Origin: Streptomyces nanshensis
GTDB lineage: Bacteria > Actinomycetota > Actinomycetes > Streptomycetales > Streptomycetaceae
DNA: 46,892 nucleotides
Assembly (NCBI RefSeq): GCF_001751255.1
Contig: NZ_LJGW01000110.1
Span: 1-46,892 of the forward strand
Reading direction: 5' to 3'
The notes below the pieces were generated by a model. The model worked only from the letters and a program-made list of their open reading frames with translations, was not told the origin of the DNA and ran no database searches. Position 1 is the first letter of the stretch. Every line of letters begins with the position of its first letter. Position numbers and translations under genes: made by a program. Positions 15,878-23,452 of the stretch are shown here, in pieces.

Positions 15878-16351
15878 TCAGGAGACGGTGCCGGAGCGGT
15901 GCTGTCCGTACGGGACGGCCTCCAGCAGTGTGACCGGAAGCTCCCTGCCGCTGGGCACCGGGAAGCTGCGCTGCTCTCCCGGGCGCGCTCCGGTCAGCGC
16001 CCGTCCCAGGGGCGAGCCGGGAGAGTAGACCTCGACGTCGCCGTCCTCGACTCCGCGCGCGCCGAGCAGGAACGTCTCGACGTCGCCGGTGTCCTCGTAC
16101 CGGATGGTGAGCACCATCCCGGGTTCGGCCACGCCGTCGTCGGGCGGCGCCTGGCCGACGACGGCGTTGCTCAGTACGTCCTGGAGGTGCCGGATGCGTG
16201 CCTCACGTTCGCGCTGGGCGACCGCCCGGTGCTCGTCGGCTTCGTCGGCCGCGTCGGAGGCCGGGGTGTCCAGCGCGGTCAGCGTGGCGAGTTCGGTACG
16301 CAGCCGCTCGTAGGCGTGCGGCGTCAGCCACGTACGTCGGGCGTCGGTCAT
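15878..16351 (-). CDS. GreA/GreB-like transcription elongation factor, 157 aa
   Basis: Two-domain Gre architecture: an N-terminal helical hairpin (WLTPHAYERLRTELATL through REREARIRHLQDVLSNA) and a C-terminal FKBP-like domain (MVLTIRYEDTGDVETFLLG and YSPGSPLGRALTGARPGE). The YSPGSPLGRALLG-type block is diagnostic. The hairpin tip carries acidic residues (SDAADEADEHRA), needed in GreA for RNA cleavage in the RNA polymerase secondary channel. This is probably the second, non-housekeeping Gre-like paralogue found in streptomycetes. ATG at 16351; the frame extending to 16438 lacks coding character. Confidence 0.87.
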   Translation of the reverse strand: MTDARRTWLTPHAYERLRTELATLTALDTPASDAADEADEHRAVAQREREARIRHLQDVLSNAVVGQAPPDDGVAEPGMVLTIRYEDTGDVETFLLGARGVEDGDVEVYSPGSPLGRALTGARPGEQRSFPVPSGRELPVTLLEAVPYGQHRSGTVS

Positions 16352-16564
16352 CGGTGTCCTCCTGGACGGTTCGGTGGCCGGCGGCGTCGTGACGCCGTCG
16401 GCTCGGCACGCCGCGGGGCAGCGTCGCGTGCCTCTCACGGAGAGGGGGCCGGCGTACGACGAGCGCTCGCCGGCGGGCGGTTCGCCACGTCCACGGAAGG
16501 CGGCCGTCGGCAGGGCGGCCGACGCGGCGAACGGTGCCGGTGGCTCCCGCCGGCGAGGCCCGGG

Positions 16565-17824
16565 TCAGCGCAGCGGGTCGAACTCCCGCAGCGACGCCGC
16601 CGGTTCGCCGGTGGTGATCTGCTCGGCGAGGAGCCGCCCGGTCAGGGGGCCGTGCGTGAGTCCCCACATTCCGTGCCCGCCGGCGACGTAGACACCGGGG
16701 GTACGGGTCGCGCCGATCACCGGACGTCCGTCCGGCGTCACCGGTCGCGGCCCGACCCAGACGTCCTTGCGCTCCTCCCACCGCAGCCCGTCGAGCACCG
16801 GACGTACCGATTCCACGATGGCGTCGGTCCGTGCGGGCGCGGCGGGTGCGTCGGCGGCACGGAACTCCATCGTGCCCGCGACGCGCAGACCGCCCTGGTA
16901 CGGAGTGCAGGCCACGCGGACTCCGGGCAGATAGACCGGGCCCGGGGCCGGCCGGTCCAGCGGGACGGTGAAGGAGTAGCCGCGGCCCGCCCGTACCGGC
17001 ACGCGGACCTTGTGCCGGGCGGCCAGCCGCGACAGCCACGCGCCGGTGGCGAGGACCACGGCGTCGGCCGTGACGGTCTGGCCGTTGGCGCGGTGGACGC
17101 TCACGCGGGAGCCGTCGGCGCGGGCGTCGACGACCTCGAAGGTGCGGATGGTGGCGCCGCGGGCCACGACCGAGCGGGCCAGTGCGTGGACGTACGCGCC
17201 GGGGTCGATGTAGCGCTGTCCGTCGATGCGCACTCCGGTGGTGAGCGCGGGCGAGGCCAGCGGGACGTACTCCCGCAGTTCGTCTCCGCTCAGTTCGGCG
17301 TGGTCGACCTTCTGCCCGGCGTCGGCGAGCCGCCGCAGCTCCTGCAGCAGATGCCGCGCTTCGTCGCGGCTGCCGAACGCCGCGGTGATCGGCGCCTCGA
17401 TCGTCGGTGCGCTCACGCCCTCGGCGGCGAGCGTGTCGAAGGCCGCGACGCACTCGTCGTTCAGCGGGAGGTTGGCGCGCACCGCCCGAGTCCACGACGA
17501 CCAGCGGCAGTTGGCGGCGAACGCGGCCAGGAAGCGCCACAGGCCCGGGTCGGCGGTGAAGGGGATGTGCAGCGGAGCCGTACGGTTCAGCAGCGAACGC
17601 AGTCCGTAGCGCAGTACGGACGGTTCGTTGAGCGGGATGGCGAGGCCGGGCGCGATCCATCCGGCGTTGCCCCAGGAGGCTCCGGTGGCGACGCCGGAGC
17701 GGTCCACCACCGTGACCTCGACGCCACGTTCCTGCAGGAACCACGCCGTCGACAGCCCCACGATGCCCGCGCCGACCACGATCGCCGACTGCGGGGCGCC
17801 ACCGCTCGGTGGGACGCCGCCCAT
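16565..17824 (-). CDS. FAD-dependent oxidoreductase, D-amino-acid dehydrogenase (DadA)-like, 419 aa
   Basis: A DAO-superfamily flavoprotein. The FAD-binding motif AIVVGAGIVGLSTAWFLQER starts near residue 14, with VDRSGVATGASWGNAGWIAP as the second block. The C-terminal signature is GPRPVTPDGRPVIGATRTPG and GGHGMWGLTHGPLTGRLLAE. The order and GNAGW match D-amino-acid dehydrogenases, which deaminate D-amino acids and pass electrons to the quinone pool. The ATG at 17824 has an AGG upstream. A PucR regulator gene lies just upstream on the same strand, a pairing often seen for amino-acid or purine catabolism. Exact substrate unknown. Confidence 0.88.
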   Translation of the reverse strand: MGGVPPSGGAPQSAIVVGAGIVGLSTAWFLQERGVEVTVVDRSGVATGASWGNAGWIAPGLAIPLNEPSVLRYGLRSLLNRTAPLHIPFTADPGLWRFLAAFAANCRWSSWTRAVRANLPLNDECVAAFDTLAAEGVSAPTIEAPITAAFGSRDEARHLLQELRRLADAGQKVDHAELSGDELREYVPLASPALTTGVRIDGQRYIDPGAYVHALARSVVARGATIRTFEVVDARADGSRVSVHRANGQTVTADAVVLATGAWLSRLAARHKVRVPVRAGRGYSFTVPLDRPAPGPVYLPGVRVACTPYQGGLRVAGTMEFRAADAPAAPARTDAIVESVRPVLDGLRWEERKDVWVGPRPVTPDGRPVIGATRTPGVYVAGGHGMWGLTHGPLTGRLLAEQITTGEPAASLREFDPLR

Positions 17825-17926
17825 ACAGAACCTCCACGCTCGAACACGATCTACCGAGATCAGCATCGCCCGGAGAGGGCACCGGCCCGTTGTCCGAGCG
17901 CGATAATCGCGGGGCCTCCGGTTGTG

Positions 17927-17975
17927 CCGTCCCCACTGCGCGTACAGGTGCGGGCCGGGGGCGCAGTGGGGACGG
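17927..17975 (-). terminator. Long hairpin after the PucR gene
   Basis: Arms CCGTCCCCACTGCG and CGCAGTGGGGACGG are perfectly complementary over 14 bp around a loop of about 21 bases. It lies between the PucR stop (17993) and the start of the oxidoreductase gene (17824) and likely separates the two transcripts. The left arm coordinate may be off by one base. Confidence 0.65.
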
Positions 17976-17992
17976 CGCGTCCGGACGGGTCG

Positions 17993-19522
17993 CTACCGTG
18001 CGAACGGCTCGTCGTCCGCGGCGAGTTCGATCATCATCGCCAGCCGCTTGCGTTCGTCCCCCAGATCGAGCGGGGTGACCGTGGCCATCTTGCGGAGCCG
18101 GTTGCGGACGGTGTTCTGGTGGACGCCGAGGTGCCGGCTCGCCGCCGCGAGGTCGCCCTGAGCCGCCAGCCACGCCTGAAGCGTCGCCACGAAGCGGGTC
18201 GCGTGCTCGCGGTCGTGGCGGCGCAGCTCCGCGATCGGTCCCCGTGCCGGGTCGCGTCCCGTACGGGCGGCGGCCCGCAGCCGCTGGAGCAGGATGTCGT
18301 GCCAGGACTCGTCGTAGACGACGGCGTCGGTGCCGGGCGGGCGGCGCTCGTGCAGCGCGAGACATTCGTCGGCTTCCTGCCGTGCGGCCGGGAGTTCGGC
18401 AGTGGCCGCGGCGCTGACGCCGGCCGACACCGTCACCTGACCGGGCAGCGCACCCCGCAGGGCGGCGACCCAGCGCACGGCCGCGGTCGCGGTCTCGCCG
18501 GGCAGCACGGTGTACAGGGTGGTGCCTTCCAGCGCGCTGCGCCCCGGCCGGGACCAGCCGAAGCCGGTCGTGGCCCGTTCGAAGGCGAGCAGCAGCGACG
18601 CGTGCCGTTCCGCCGGGACGTCCGCGCGGACCGCGATCACCCGGACCGGACCCGGCGGAAGACCGAGCCGGCTCATCACGGTCGCGGCGTCCGCGGTCCC
18701 CTCCATCAGCCGCAGCACCAGATCCGACTCCACCTGCCGTTCCAGGTCCGCGCTCGCCCGGGACCGGAGCAGGTGCAGCGCCACGGTGCGCGCCCCGTCG
18801 ACCAGTGCCCTGCGGTGCGCTCCCTCCAGTGGCCGGGACGAGGTGACCCACACCGAGCCCAGCAACTCCCGCCCCGCGCGCACCGCGACGACCATCCGCC
18901 CGGTCAGGCCCAGCCCGGTGTCCGGTGCCACGAACAGCGGCTCGTCCGAGGCCGCGAGATGCTCCGAGACCCCGCGGGCGTCGAAGAGCGCGCGCAGTCG
19001 CTCCGGTGCCTGCCGTCCGAGGATGGTCTCCACCCGCGCCGGATCGGCGTGCTGCTGGAGGCTCGAATAGGCCAGCACGCGGGCGAGGCGGTCCTCGATG
19101 GTCACGGCGCCGCCGATCGCGTCCGCGAGGCTGTCCGCCAGCGCGAAGAGATCCGTCGGGCCGCGCCCCGACTCGGTCTCCCGTCCCTCCAGCACCAACC
19201 CGTAGACGACGCCCGCCAGTTCGCTCCAGGAGACCGACGCGTCGACGGCCAGTACGGCGACGCCCGCGCCGGCGGCGGACTCCCGGCCGTCGGCGTCGGC
19301 GCGTACCAGTACGGCCGTGGCCCGCGCCGCCTCGGCCCATCCCACCGCCTCCTCGGCCGTGCGCGCGCCCACGGCCAGCAGCACGTCGCCCGACGCCGGG
19401 CGTCCGCCGACCGTCTCGGGCAGCACGACGCTGCGCAGTTCCGTCGTACGGGCAGGGGGGCAGACGGACAGCCGGACGCCGTATCCGCCCAGCACGTTGA
19501 CCATGCGGTCCAGCCTCACCAT
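17993..19522 (-). CDS. PucR family transcriptional regulator, 509 aa
   Basis: Architecture of PucR/CdaR-like regulators: an N-terminal PucR domain (RSVVLPETVGGRPASGDVLL and AVLVRADADGRES), a GGDEF-like central domain without signalling residues, and a C-terminal helix-turn-helix (DLAAASRHLGVHQNTVRNRL, about residues 462-482). The ATG at 19522 (MVRLDRMVNVLGG) is preferred; the frame runs far upstream without coding character. Family members sense purine or amino-acid metabolites. The D-amino-acid-dehydrogenase-like gene directly downstream is the best target candidate. Confidence 0.9.
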   Translation of the reverse strand: MVRLDRMVNVLGGYGVRLSVCPPARTTELRSVVLPETVGGRPASGDVLLAVGARTAEEAVGWAEAARATAVLVRADADGRESAAGAGVAVLAVDASVSWSELAGVVYGLVLEGRETESGRGPTDLFALADSLADAIGGAVTIEDRLARVLAYSSLQQHADPARVETILGRQAPERLRALFDARGVSEHLAASDEPLFVAPDTGLGLTGRMVVAVRAGRELLGSVWVTSSRPLEGAHRRALVDGARTVALHLLRSRASADLERQVESDLVLRLMEGTADAATVMSRLGLPPGPVRVIAVRADVPAERHASLLLAFERATTGFGWSRPGRSALEGTTLYTVLPGETATAAVRWVAALRGALPGQVTVSAGVSAAATAELPAARQEADECLALHERRPPGTDAVVYDESWHDILLQRLRAAARTGRDPARGPIAELRRHDREHATRFVATLQAWLAAQGDLAAASRHLGVHQNTVRNRLRKMATVTPLDLGDERKRLAMMIELAADDEPFAR

Positions 19523-19800
19523 GTGCGCTTCCCCAACTCCGAACCCGATCCGACGCACCGGAGGCCGACGAGCACGGCGGCGTCGACCGCGGCTCGTCAG
19601 CGCGTGGGCACGGTCCGCAGCCGGGAGCGGTCGCGGAGGTGCCCCGATGTGAGCCGATGTGAGCCGGCCGGTGTGCGGCCGAGCGTAACGGTGCGGCCTC
19701 CCGGTGCCGGTGACGCGGGCGGCGTCGCGGGCGGAGCTGTGCGGGAGTCGCGGGAGTACGGGCGGGGCGGTACGGGAGCGGTGCGCGGGGTCCGCCGCGG

Positions 19801-20427
19801 TCAGGTGGGGGTGGTCCAGTACGGGGCCGTGTCGGCCCACTCTTCCTCCCACTTGGCCAGCGAGCGCCGGTCCAGGGCGAACACCGTCACGGCGTAGACG
19901 ACCATCCCGGCGGCGGGCACGGCGAGGCCCGCCACGACGGTCCAGCCGACGGTGCGACGGCGGATCTCCCCCACCGTCATGGGCGGTTCGGTGACGGCGC
20001 CGCCGTCGTCGGTCCACACCGTGGCGGTGGCGCCGGCGGGCAGCCCGGGCGGTACGTCGGCCACCGCGGTACGTGTCGTTCCGCCGGCGTCGGTGAAGCG
20101 GACCTCGGCCGGATAACGGGCGTGGTCGGCCTCGTCCGAGCCGGGTTCCAGATGGTGGGGCGCGTCGTGGACCAGTACCGCCGTCGTGCGGTGCCTGGTG
20201 AGGCTCTGCTGATGGGCCGTCGACTGGTACGCGCGGCTCGTGGCCTGACCGACGGCCAGCACCGTCACGGGAGTCGTGGCCACCACGACGACGGCGAGGA
20301 TCAGACCGGTCCAGGTGCGGACGAGATCGGTGGGACGGCGCAGCGGGTTCTCCGGCCGCCGCCACCGCCGGAGCCGCCGGGCGGGCACGTCCGGGGGCGG
20401 CTGGGCGCGCGGGATCTCTTCGGCCAT
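19801..20427 (-). CDS. Rv1733c-like membrane protein, 208 aa
   Basis: A membrane protein with two transmembrane helices, one near residues 40-60 (TGLILAVVVVATTPVTVLAV) and one near 170-195 (GLAVPAAGMVVYAVTVFALD). An extracytoplasmic domain of about 100 residues lies between them (TAVLVHDAPHHLEP through VGEIRRRTVGW), with short acidic/aromatic tail EEEWADTAPYWTTPT. Layout and the GWTVVAG segment match the Rv1733c family, whose M. tuberculosis founder belongs to the DosR dormancy regulon; molecular function is unknown. ATG at 20427. It lies downstream of the actin-like gene on the same strand. Confidence 0.75.
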   Translation of the reverse strand: MAEEIPRAQPPPDVPARRLRRWRRPENPLRRPTDLVRTWTGLILAVVVVATTPVTVLAVGQATSRAYQSTAHQQSLTRHRTTAVLVHDAPHHLEPGSDEADHARYPAEVRFTDAGGTTRTAVADVPPGLPAGATATVWTDDGGAVTEPPMTVGEIRRRTVGWTVVAGLAVPAAGMVVYAVTVFALDRRSLAKWEEEWADTAPYWTTPT

Positions 20428-20539
20428 GGTGGGGTTCCTTCCTCGGTCGGCACGGGGGAAGCCGGTGCGGCCGCATGCCGAACGCACCGGTGCACAGGCG
20501 TCGTTGGGCGGGGACGGTCCTCGGCGGATCCGGCGCGGA

Positions 20540-21520
20540 TCAGGGCCGCGGCGGTGCGGACGCCCCGTACGCGTTCTCGCCGGGCGTGCGGCCCTGGAGG
20601 TCCTGTACGAGTCGGCCCGCGCCGCGTACGGCGACGGTGTGCGGCGCGGGCGCCGGCCGGACGGGAGCGTGCAGCCGTTCCGTCAGCCGCCAGGTGAGCT
20701 CCGGACGCAGGGCGCCGCCGCCGGCGGTGAGCACACCGCGGCGCAGTGCGTCGAGCACGTTCGCGGTGCGGTCCTGCCGGAGCATCTCCGTCACCACGTC
20801 GGCCACGTAGTCGACGACGTGGGCGCACTCGGTGGGGCCGAGGTCGTCGGTGCCGACCGCCATGCAGTGGGCCTCGGTCACCGTCCCCTCGATGAGGAGG
20901 AAGACCTCGGTCAACTGCGCGCCGACGTCCACGATCAGCAACGGGCGGGCGGTGTCGGCTCCCGCGCCCAGCGCGATGGCCTCGGCGCTCGGCACGGTGA
21001 ACACGGCGCGGGGCTGCAACGGCCGGACCGCGGCGTGTGCGGCCTCGCGGAACGCGCTGCCCCCGAGCGTGGGCGCCGTCACGGCGATCACCGGATGGCT
21101 GAAGCGGGAGGTGCGGTTGCCGAGCAGCCGGCCGAGCATCTGCGCCGTGGCCTCCGGGTCGACGATGGTGCCGCGGCGTACGGGGTAGGACTGGCCGGTG
21201 CGCGGGAAGGCGACCGTGCGCACATCGAGGATGACGCGCTTGCCGAGCGTCCAGGCCCGGGTGCGGGCGCTGCCGAGGTCGAGGGCGATGTCGGGGCACT
21301 GCCGGGAGGCCGGCCACGCCTTGTGGCACAGGGACGCGGCACGCGAGGGTGCGCCGTCACCGGCCGGTGCGGTGCCCGGTTCGGCGCCGACTCCGGTGCC
21401 TGCGGGCCCGGTTGACGACCAACGGCCGCCGGCGGGCGAGGCCGCCGTGTACCGGCGGAACCGCGCACGGCCGGTGCCCCGCTCCTCCCCCGGGACACCG
21501 CCGGGGGCCTGCTCGTTCAT
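20540..21520 (-). CDS. Divergent actin-like (MreB/FtsA-fold) protein with disordered N-terminus
   Basis: A 326-aa protein of the actin/Hsp70 ATPase superfamily, nearest to rod-shape protein MreB. After about 75 low-complexity residues, DIALDLGSARTRAWTLG is the phosphate-1 loop (Asp81). GTIVDPEATAQMLGRLLG resembles the MreB phrase G-x-I-x-D. LLIVDVGAQLTEVFLLIEG is phosphate-2 and LTAGGGALRPELTWRL the adenosine loop. The MreB core is shortened and the membrane-binding amphipathic start is replaced. It is not in an mreBCD cluster, so a role in cell-wall elongation is doubtful. A regulatory or dormancy-linked ATPase is possible. The ATG at 21520 is the most plausible start. Confidence 0.78.
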   Translation of the reverse strand: MNEQAPGGVPGEERGTGRARFRRYTAASPAGGRWSSTGPAGTGVGAEPGTAPAGDGAPSRAASLCHKAWPASRQCPDIALDLGSARTRAWTLGKRVILDVRTVAFPRTGQSYPVRRGTIVDPEATAQMLGRLLGNRTSRFSHPVIAVTAPTLGGSAFREAAHAAVRPLQPRAVFTVPSAEAIALGAGADTARPLLIVDVGAQLTEVFLLIEGTVTEAHCMAVGTDDLGPTECAHVVDYVADVVTEMLRQDRTANVLDALRRGVLTAGGGALRPELTWRLTERLHAPVRPAPAPHTVAVRGAGRLVQDLQGRTPGENAYGASAPPRP

Positions 21521-21599
21521 GACTCCACTCCTCCACGGGACGGGGCGGCGGGCGAGCGGCCCCTGCCGGGACGGCTCACGGGGATCACGCCCTGGAACC

Positions 21600-21647
21600 T
21601 GCGCGGGACCGTGCGCGGGAACATGCACGGGAACGTGCGCCGGACGA
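21600..21647. repeat. Four 12-bp tandem repeats upstream of the actin-like gene
   Basis: Four units in phase: TGCGCGGGACCG, TGCGCGGGAACA, TGCACGGGAACG, TGCGCCGGACGA. The array lies about 80 bp before the actin-like gene start, in its 171-bp promoter region. Period 12 does not match the helical repeat exactly; it could be slippage or a weak binding array. Confidence 0.6.
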
Positions 21648-21691
21648 CGACGAGTCGGACGGCGCGTGGGAACACGTGCCGGGAACGGCTC

Positions 21692-22018
21692 TCACGCCTT
21701 GCGGCTCTGGCAGCCCACGCAGTGGCGCGCGTACGGAAGGATCTCCAGACGCTCCGCGGGGATCGGCTTCGCACACTCCTGGCAGGTCCCGTAACTGCCG
21801 TCCCGTACGCGGCCGAAGGCGGCCTCGATCTCCCGGAGCACCCGCTGGACGGCTTCCCGCTGCGCGGCGACGAGCTGGTCCGCGGGGTCCGCCCCGGTCT
21901 CCTGGAGCGCCGTGAGCTGCGCCAGCCGGGAGTTGTGCTCGTGTTCGAGGCACTGACGCGCCTCGTGCGCGGAGAGAGGTGCCGAGCCGGAGCCGGGACG
22001 GTAGGTGCCGAGCGCCAT
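21692..22018 (-). CDS. DksA/TraR-type C4 zinc-finger protein, 108 aa
   Basis: A coiled-coil helical region (ARQCLEHEHNSRLAQLTALQ through REIEAAFGRVRDGSYG) precedes a C4 zinc finger, CQEC-x17-CVGC (GTCQECAKPIPAERLEILPY then ARHCVGC). This is the TraR/DksA secondary-channel-binding class that changes promoter response of RNA polymerase, with or without ppGpp. The coiled-coil tip carries GADPADQ, an acidic tip like that of DksA. ATG at 22018, with AAAGGAG 10 bases upstream. The leader contains two very stable hairpins. Confidence 0.88.
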   Translation of the reverse strand: MALGTYRPGSGSAPLSAHEARQCLEHEHNSRLAQLTALQETGADPADQLVAAQREAVQRVLREIEAAFGRVRDGSYGTCQECAKPIPAERLEILPYARHCVGCQSRKA

Positions 22019-22053
22019 GGGGACGCACTCCTTTCGGGAGCGGCAGCGAGAGA

Positions 22054-22128
22054 GCACCGGGAACCTTCCGTCGGTTCCCGGTGCCGGACGCAGCGCTTCC
22101 GCCGGCGCCCCCGAGGCGCCGGCGGAAG
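22054..22128 (-). promoter_or_regulatory. Two tandem perfect hairpins in the DksA-like leader
   Basis: Hairpin 1 (22054-22084): arms GCACCGGGAACC and GGTTCCCGGTGC, 7-base loop. Hairpin 2 (22096-22128): arms CTTCCGCCGGCGCC and GGCGCCGGCGGAAG, 5-base loop. Both are perfect and lie 36-110 bp upstream of the DksA-like ATG, inside a 326-bp divergent region. No gene ends here that would need a terminator, so attenuation, leader structure or operator function is likely. The rest of this gap up to 22344 contains two weaker inverted repeats and the kinase start. Confidence 0.65.
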
Positions 22129-22179
22129 AGGATGTGAAGTTGGGACGGTGACCTTCCAGACTGGCGTCTTTCCGCAGCG

Positions 22180-22195
22180 CGGACCATGGGGTCCG
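22180..22195. promoter_or_regulatory. Inverted repeat in DksA-like/histidine kinase divergent region
   Basis: CGGACCATGGGGTCCG has 6-bp perfect arms (CGGACC/GGTCCG) with a 4-base centre. A second repeat, CACCCA-N7-TGGGTG, follows at 22197-22215. The GGACC half-sites resemble those in the stress cluster at 36928-36993, but the match to any defined regulator is loose. Confidence 0.4.
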
Positions 22196-22344
22196 GCACC
22201 CATTTCCGGTGGGTGGGGACATGTAGGCGGCACCTCCGTGGCGGCCGGTGCGCACGCCGGCTCGCCCGTGGCCCTTTCGGCGGCCCGTGCGCATAGTGGG
22301 TGGCGACAACGAGTCGGCGTACGAGGCGAGGGGGCTCCGTACAG

Positions 22345-23430
22345 GTGTCCTTGTTCTGGCGGATCTTCGGTCTGAACGCGGTGGTCCTCAGCGCCGCGAC
22401 GGCGCTGCTGCTGTGGGCTCCGGTGACCGTCTCCGTACCGGTCCTGCTCACGGAGGCGGTGGTACTGCTCGGCGGTCTGGCCGTCCTGCTGGTCGCCAAC
22501 GCCGCGCTGCTGCGCATCGGCATGGCTCCGCTGGAGCGGCTCACCGGGCTGATGACGACGGTCGATCTGCTGCGTCCCGGGCAGCGGCTGCCGGGCTACG
22601 GGCACGGCGCGCTCGCCGAACTGATCCGTACGTTCAACGGCATGCTCGACCGGCTGGAGCGGGAGCGCGCCACCAGCAACGCGCGGGCCCTGTCCGCGCA
22701 GGAGTCCGAACGGCGCCGCATCGCCCAGGAGTTGCACGACGAAGTGGGCCAGAGCATGACCGCGGTGCTGCTGGAGCTGAAGCGTACGGCCGACCGTGCG
22801 CCCGCCGGTCTGCGGGACGATCTGCACCAGGCACAGGAGATCACCCGGGCGAGCCTCGACGAAGTGCGCCGTCTCGCCCGCAGGTTGCGCCCGGGCGTGC
22901 TGGAGGACCTGGGTCTGGTCAGCGCGCTGACCTCGCTGGCCACCGACTTCGCGACCCACGCCGGACTGGAGGTGCGGCGGCACTTCGACGCCGGCCCGCT
23001 GCCGCCGGACCCGCATGCGGAGTTGGTGCTCTACCGCGTGGCGCAGGAGGCTCTCACCAACGTCGCCCGGCACGCCGAAGCGCGCACCGCCGAGGTGAGT
23101 CTGCGGCGCACCGGCGGCACCGTGACGCTGACCGTGGAGGACGACGGGCGGGGCATCGGTGTGGCGCACGAGGGCGCGGGGATCCGCGGGATGCGGGAGC
23201 GCGCGCTGTTCGTCGGAGCCTCCCTCGACATCGCGTCCACGTCCGCGGGGACGCGGGTGGCGCTGTCCGTTCCCGCCCGCGGAGAACGGCACCCGCCGAA
23301 CGGTTCCGCTTCCGCTTCCTCCGTATCCGCGTCCGCTTCCTCTGTATCCGCGTCCGCTTCCGTCTCCGGCCCGGACCGTGCCCCGTCCGGGGCCGGTTCC
23401 CCCAACGGCACCGGCGTACGGAGGAGTTGA
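22345..23430 (+). CDS. NarL-type (HisKA_3) sensor histidine kinase, orphan, 361 aa
   Basis: Two N-terminal membrane helices (IFGLNAVVLSAATALLLWAP and VLLTEAVVLLGGLAVLLVAN), a HAMP-like linker (APLERLTGLMTTVDLLRPGQ), the phosphoacceptor region ERRRIAQELHDEVGQSM, and an HATPase_c domain with NVARHAEA and EDDGRGIG. The tail consists of imperfect SASASSV repeats. No response regulator gene is adjacent, so its partner is elsewhere. Start is ambiguous: the GTG at 22345 has GAGGGGG 10 bases upstream; another GTG at 22300 would add 15 residues. It is divergent to the DksA-like gene and convergent with coxI. Confidence 0.88.
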   Translation: MSLFWRIFGLNAVVLSAATALLLWAPVTVSVPVLLTEAVVLLGGLAVLLVANAALLRIGMAPLERLTGLMTTVDLLRPGQRLPGYGHGALAELIRTFNGMLDRLERERATSNARALSAQESERRRIAQELHDEVGQSMTAVLLELKRTADRAPAGLRDDLHQAQEITRASLDEVRRLARRLRPGVLEDLGLVSALTSLATDFATHAGLEVRRHFDAGPLPPDPHAELVLYRVAQEALTNVARHAEARTAEVSLRRTGGTVTLTVEDDGRGIGVAHEGAGIRGMRERALFVGASLDIASTSAGTRVALSVPARGERHPPNGSASASSVSASASSVSASASVSGPDRAPSGAGSPNGTGVRRS

Positions 23431-23452
23431 CGCCGCTGCGGCCGGCGACCGC

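Noticed and set aside
19523..19800. Possible small gene upstream of PucR
   Set aside because: The 278-bp gap has only short frames without ribosome sites; it is most likely the PucR promoter region.
15635..19897. Very long open frame on the + strand (over 1,400 codons)
   Set aside because: It is the high-GC shadow of the oxidoreductase, PucR and GreA-like genes on the minus strand; its amino-acid content is Arg/Gly/Ala-rich without domains.
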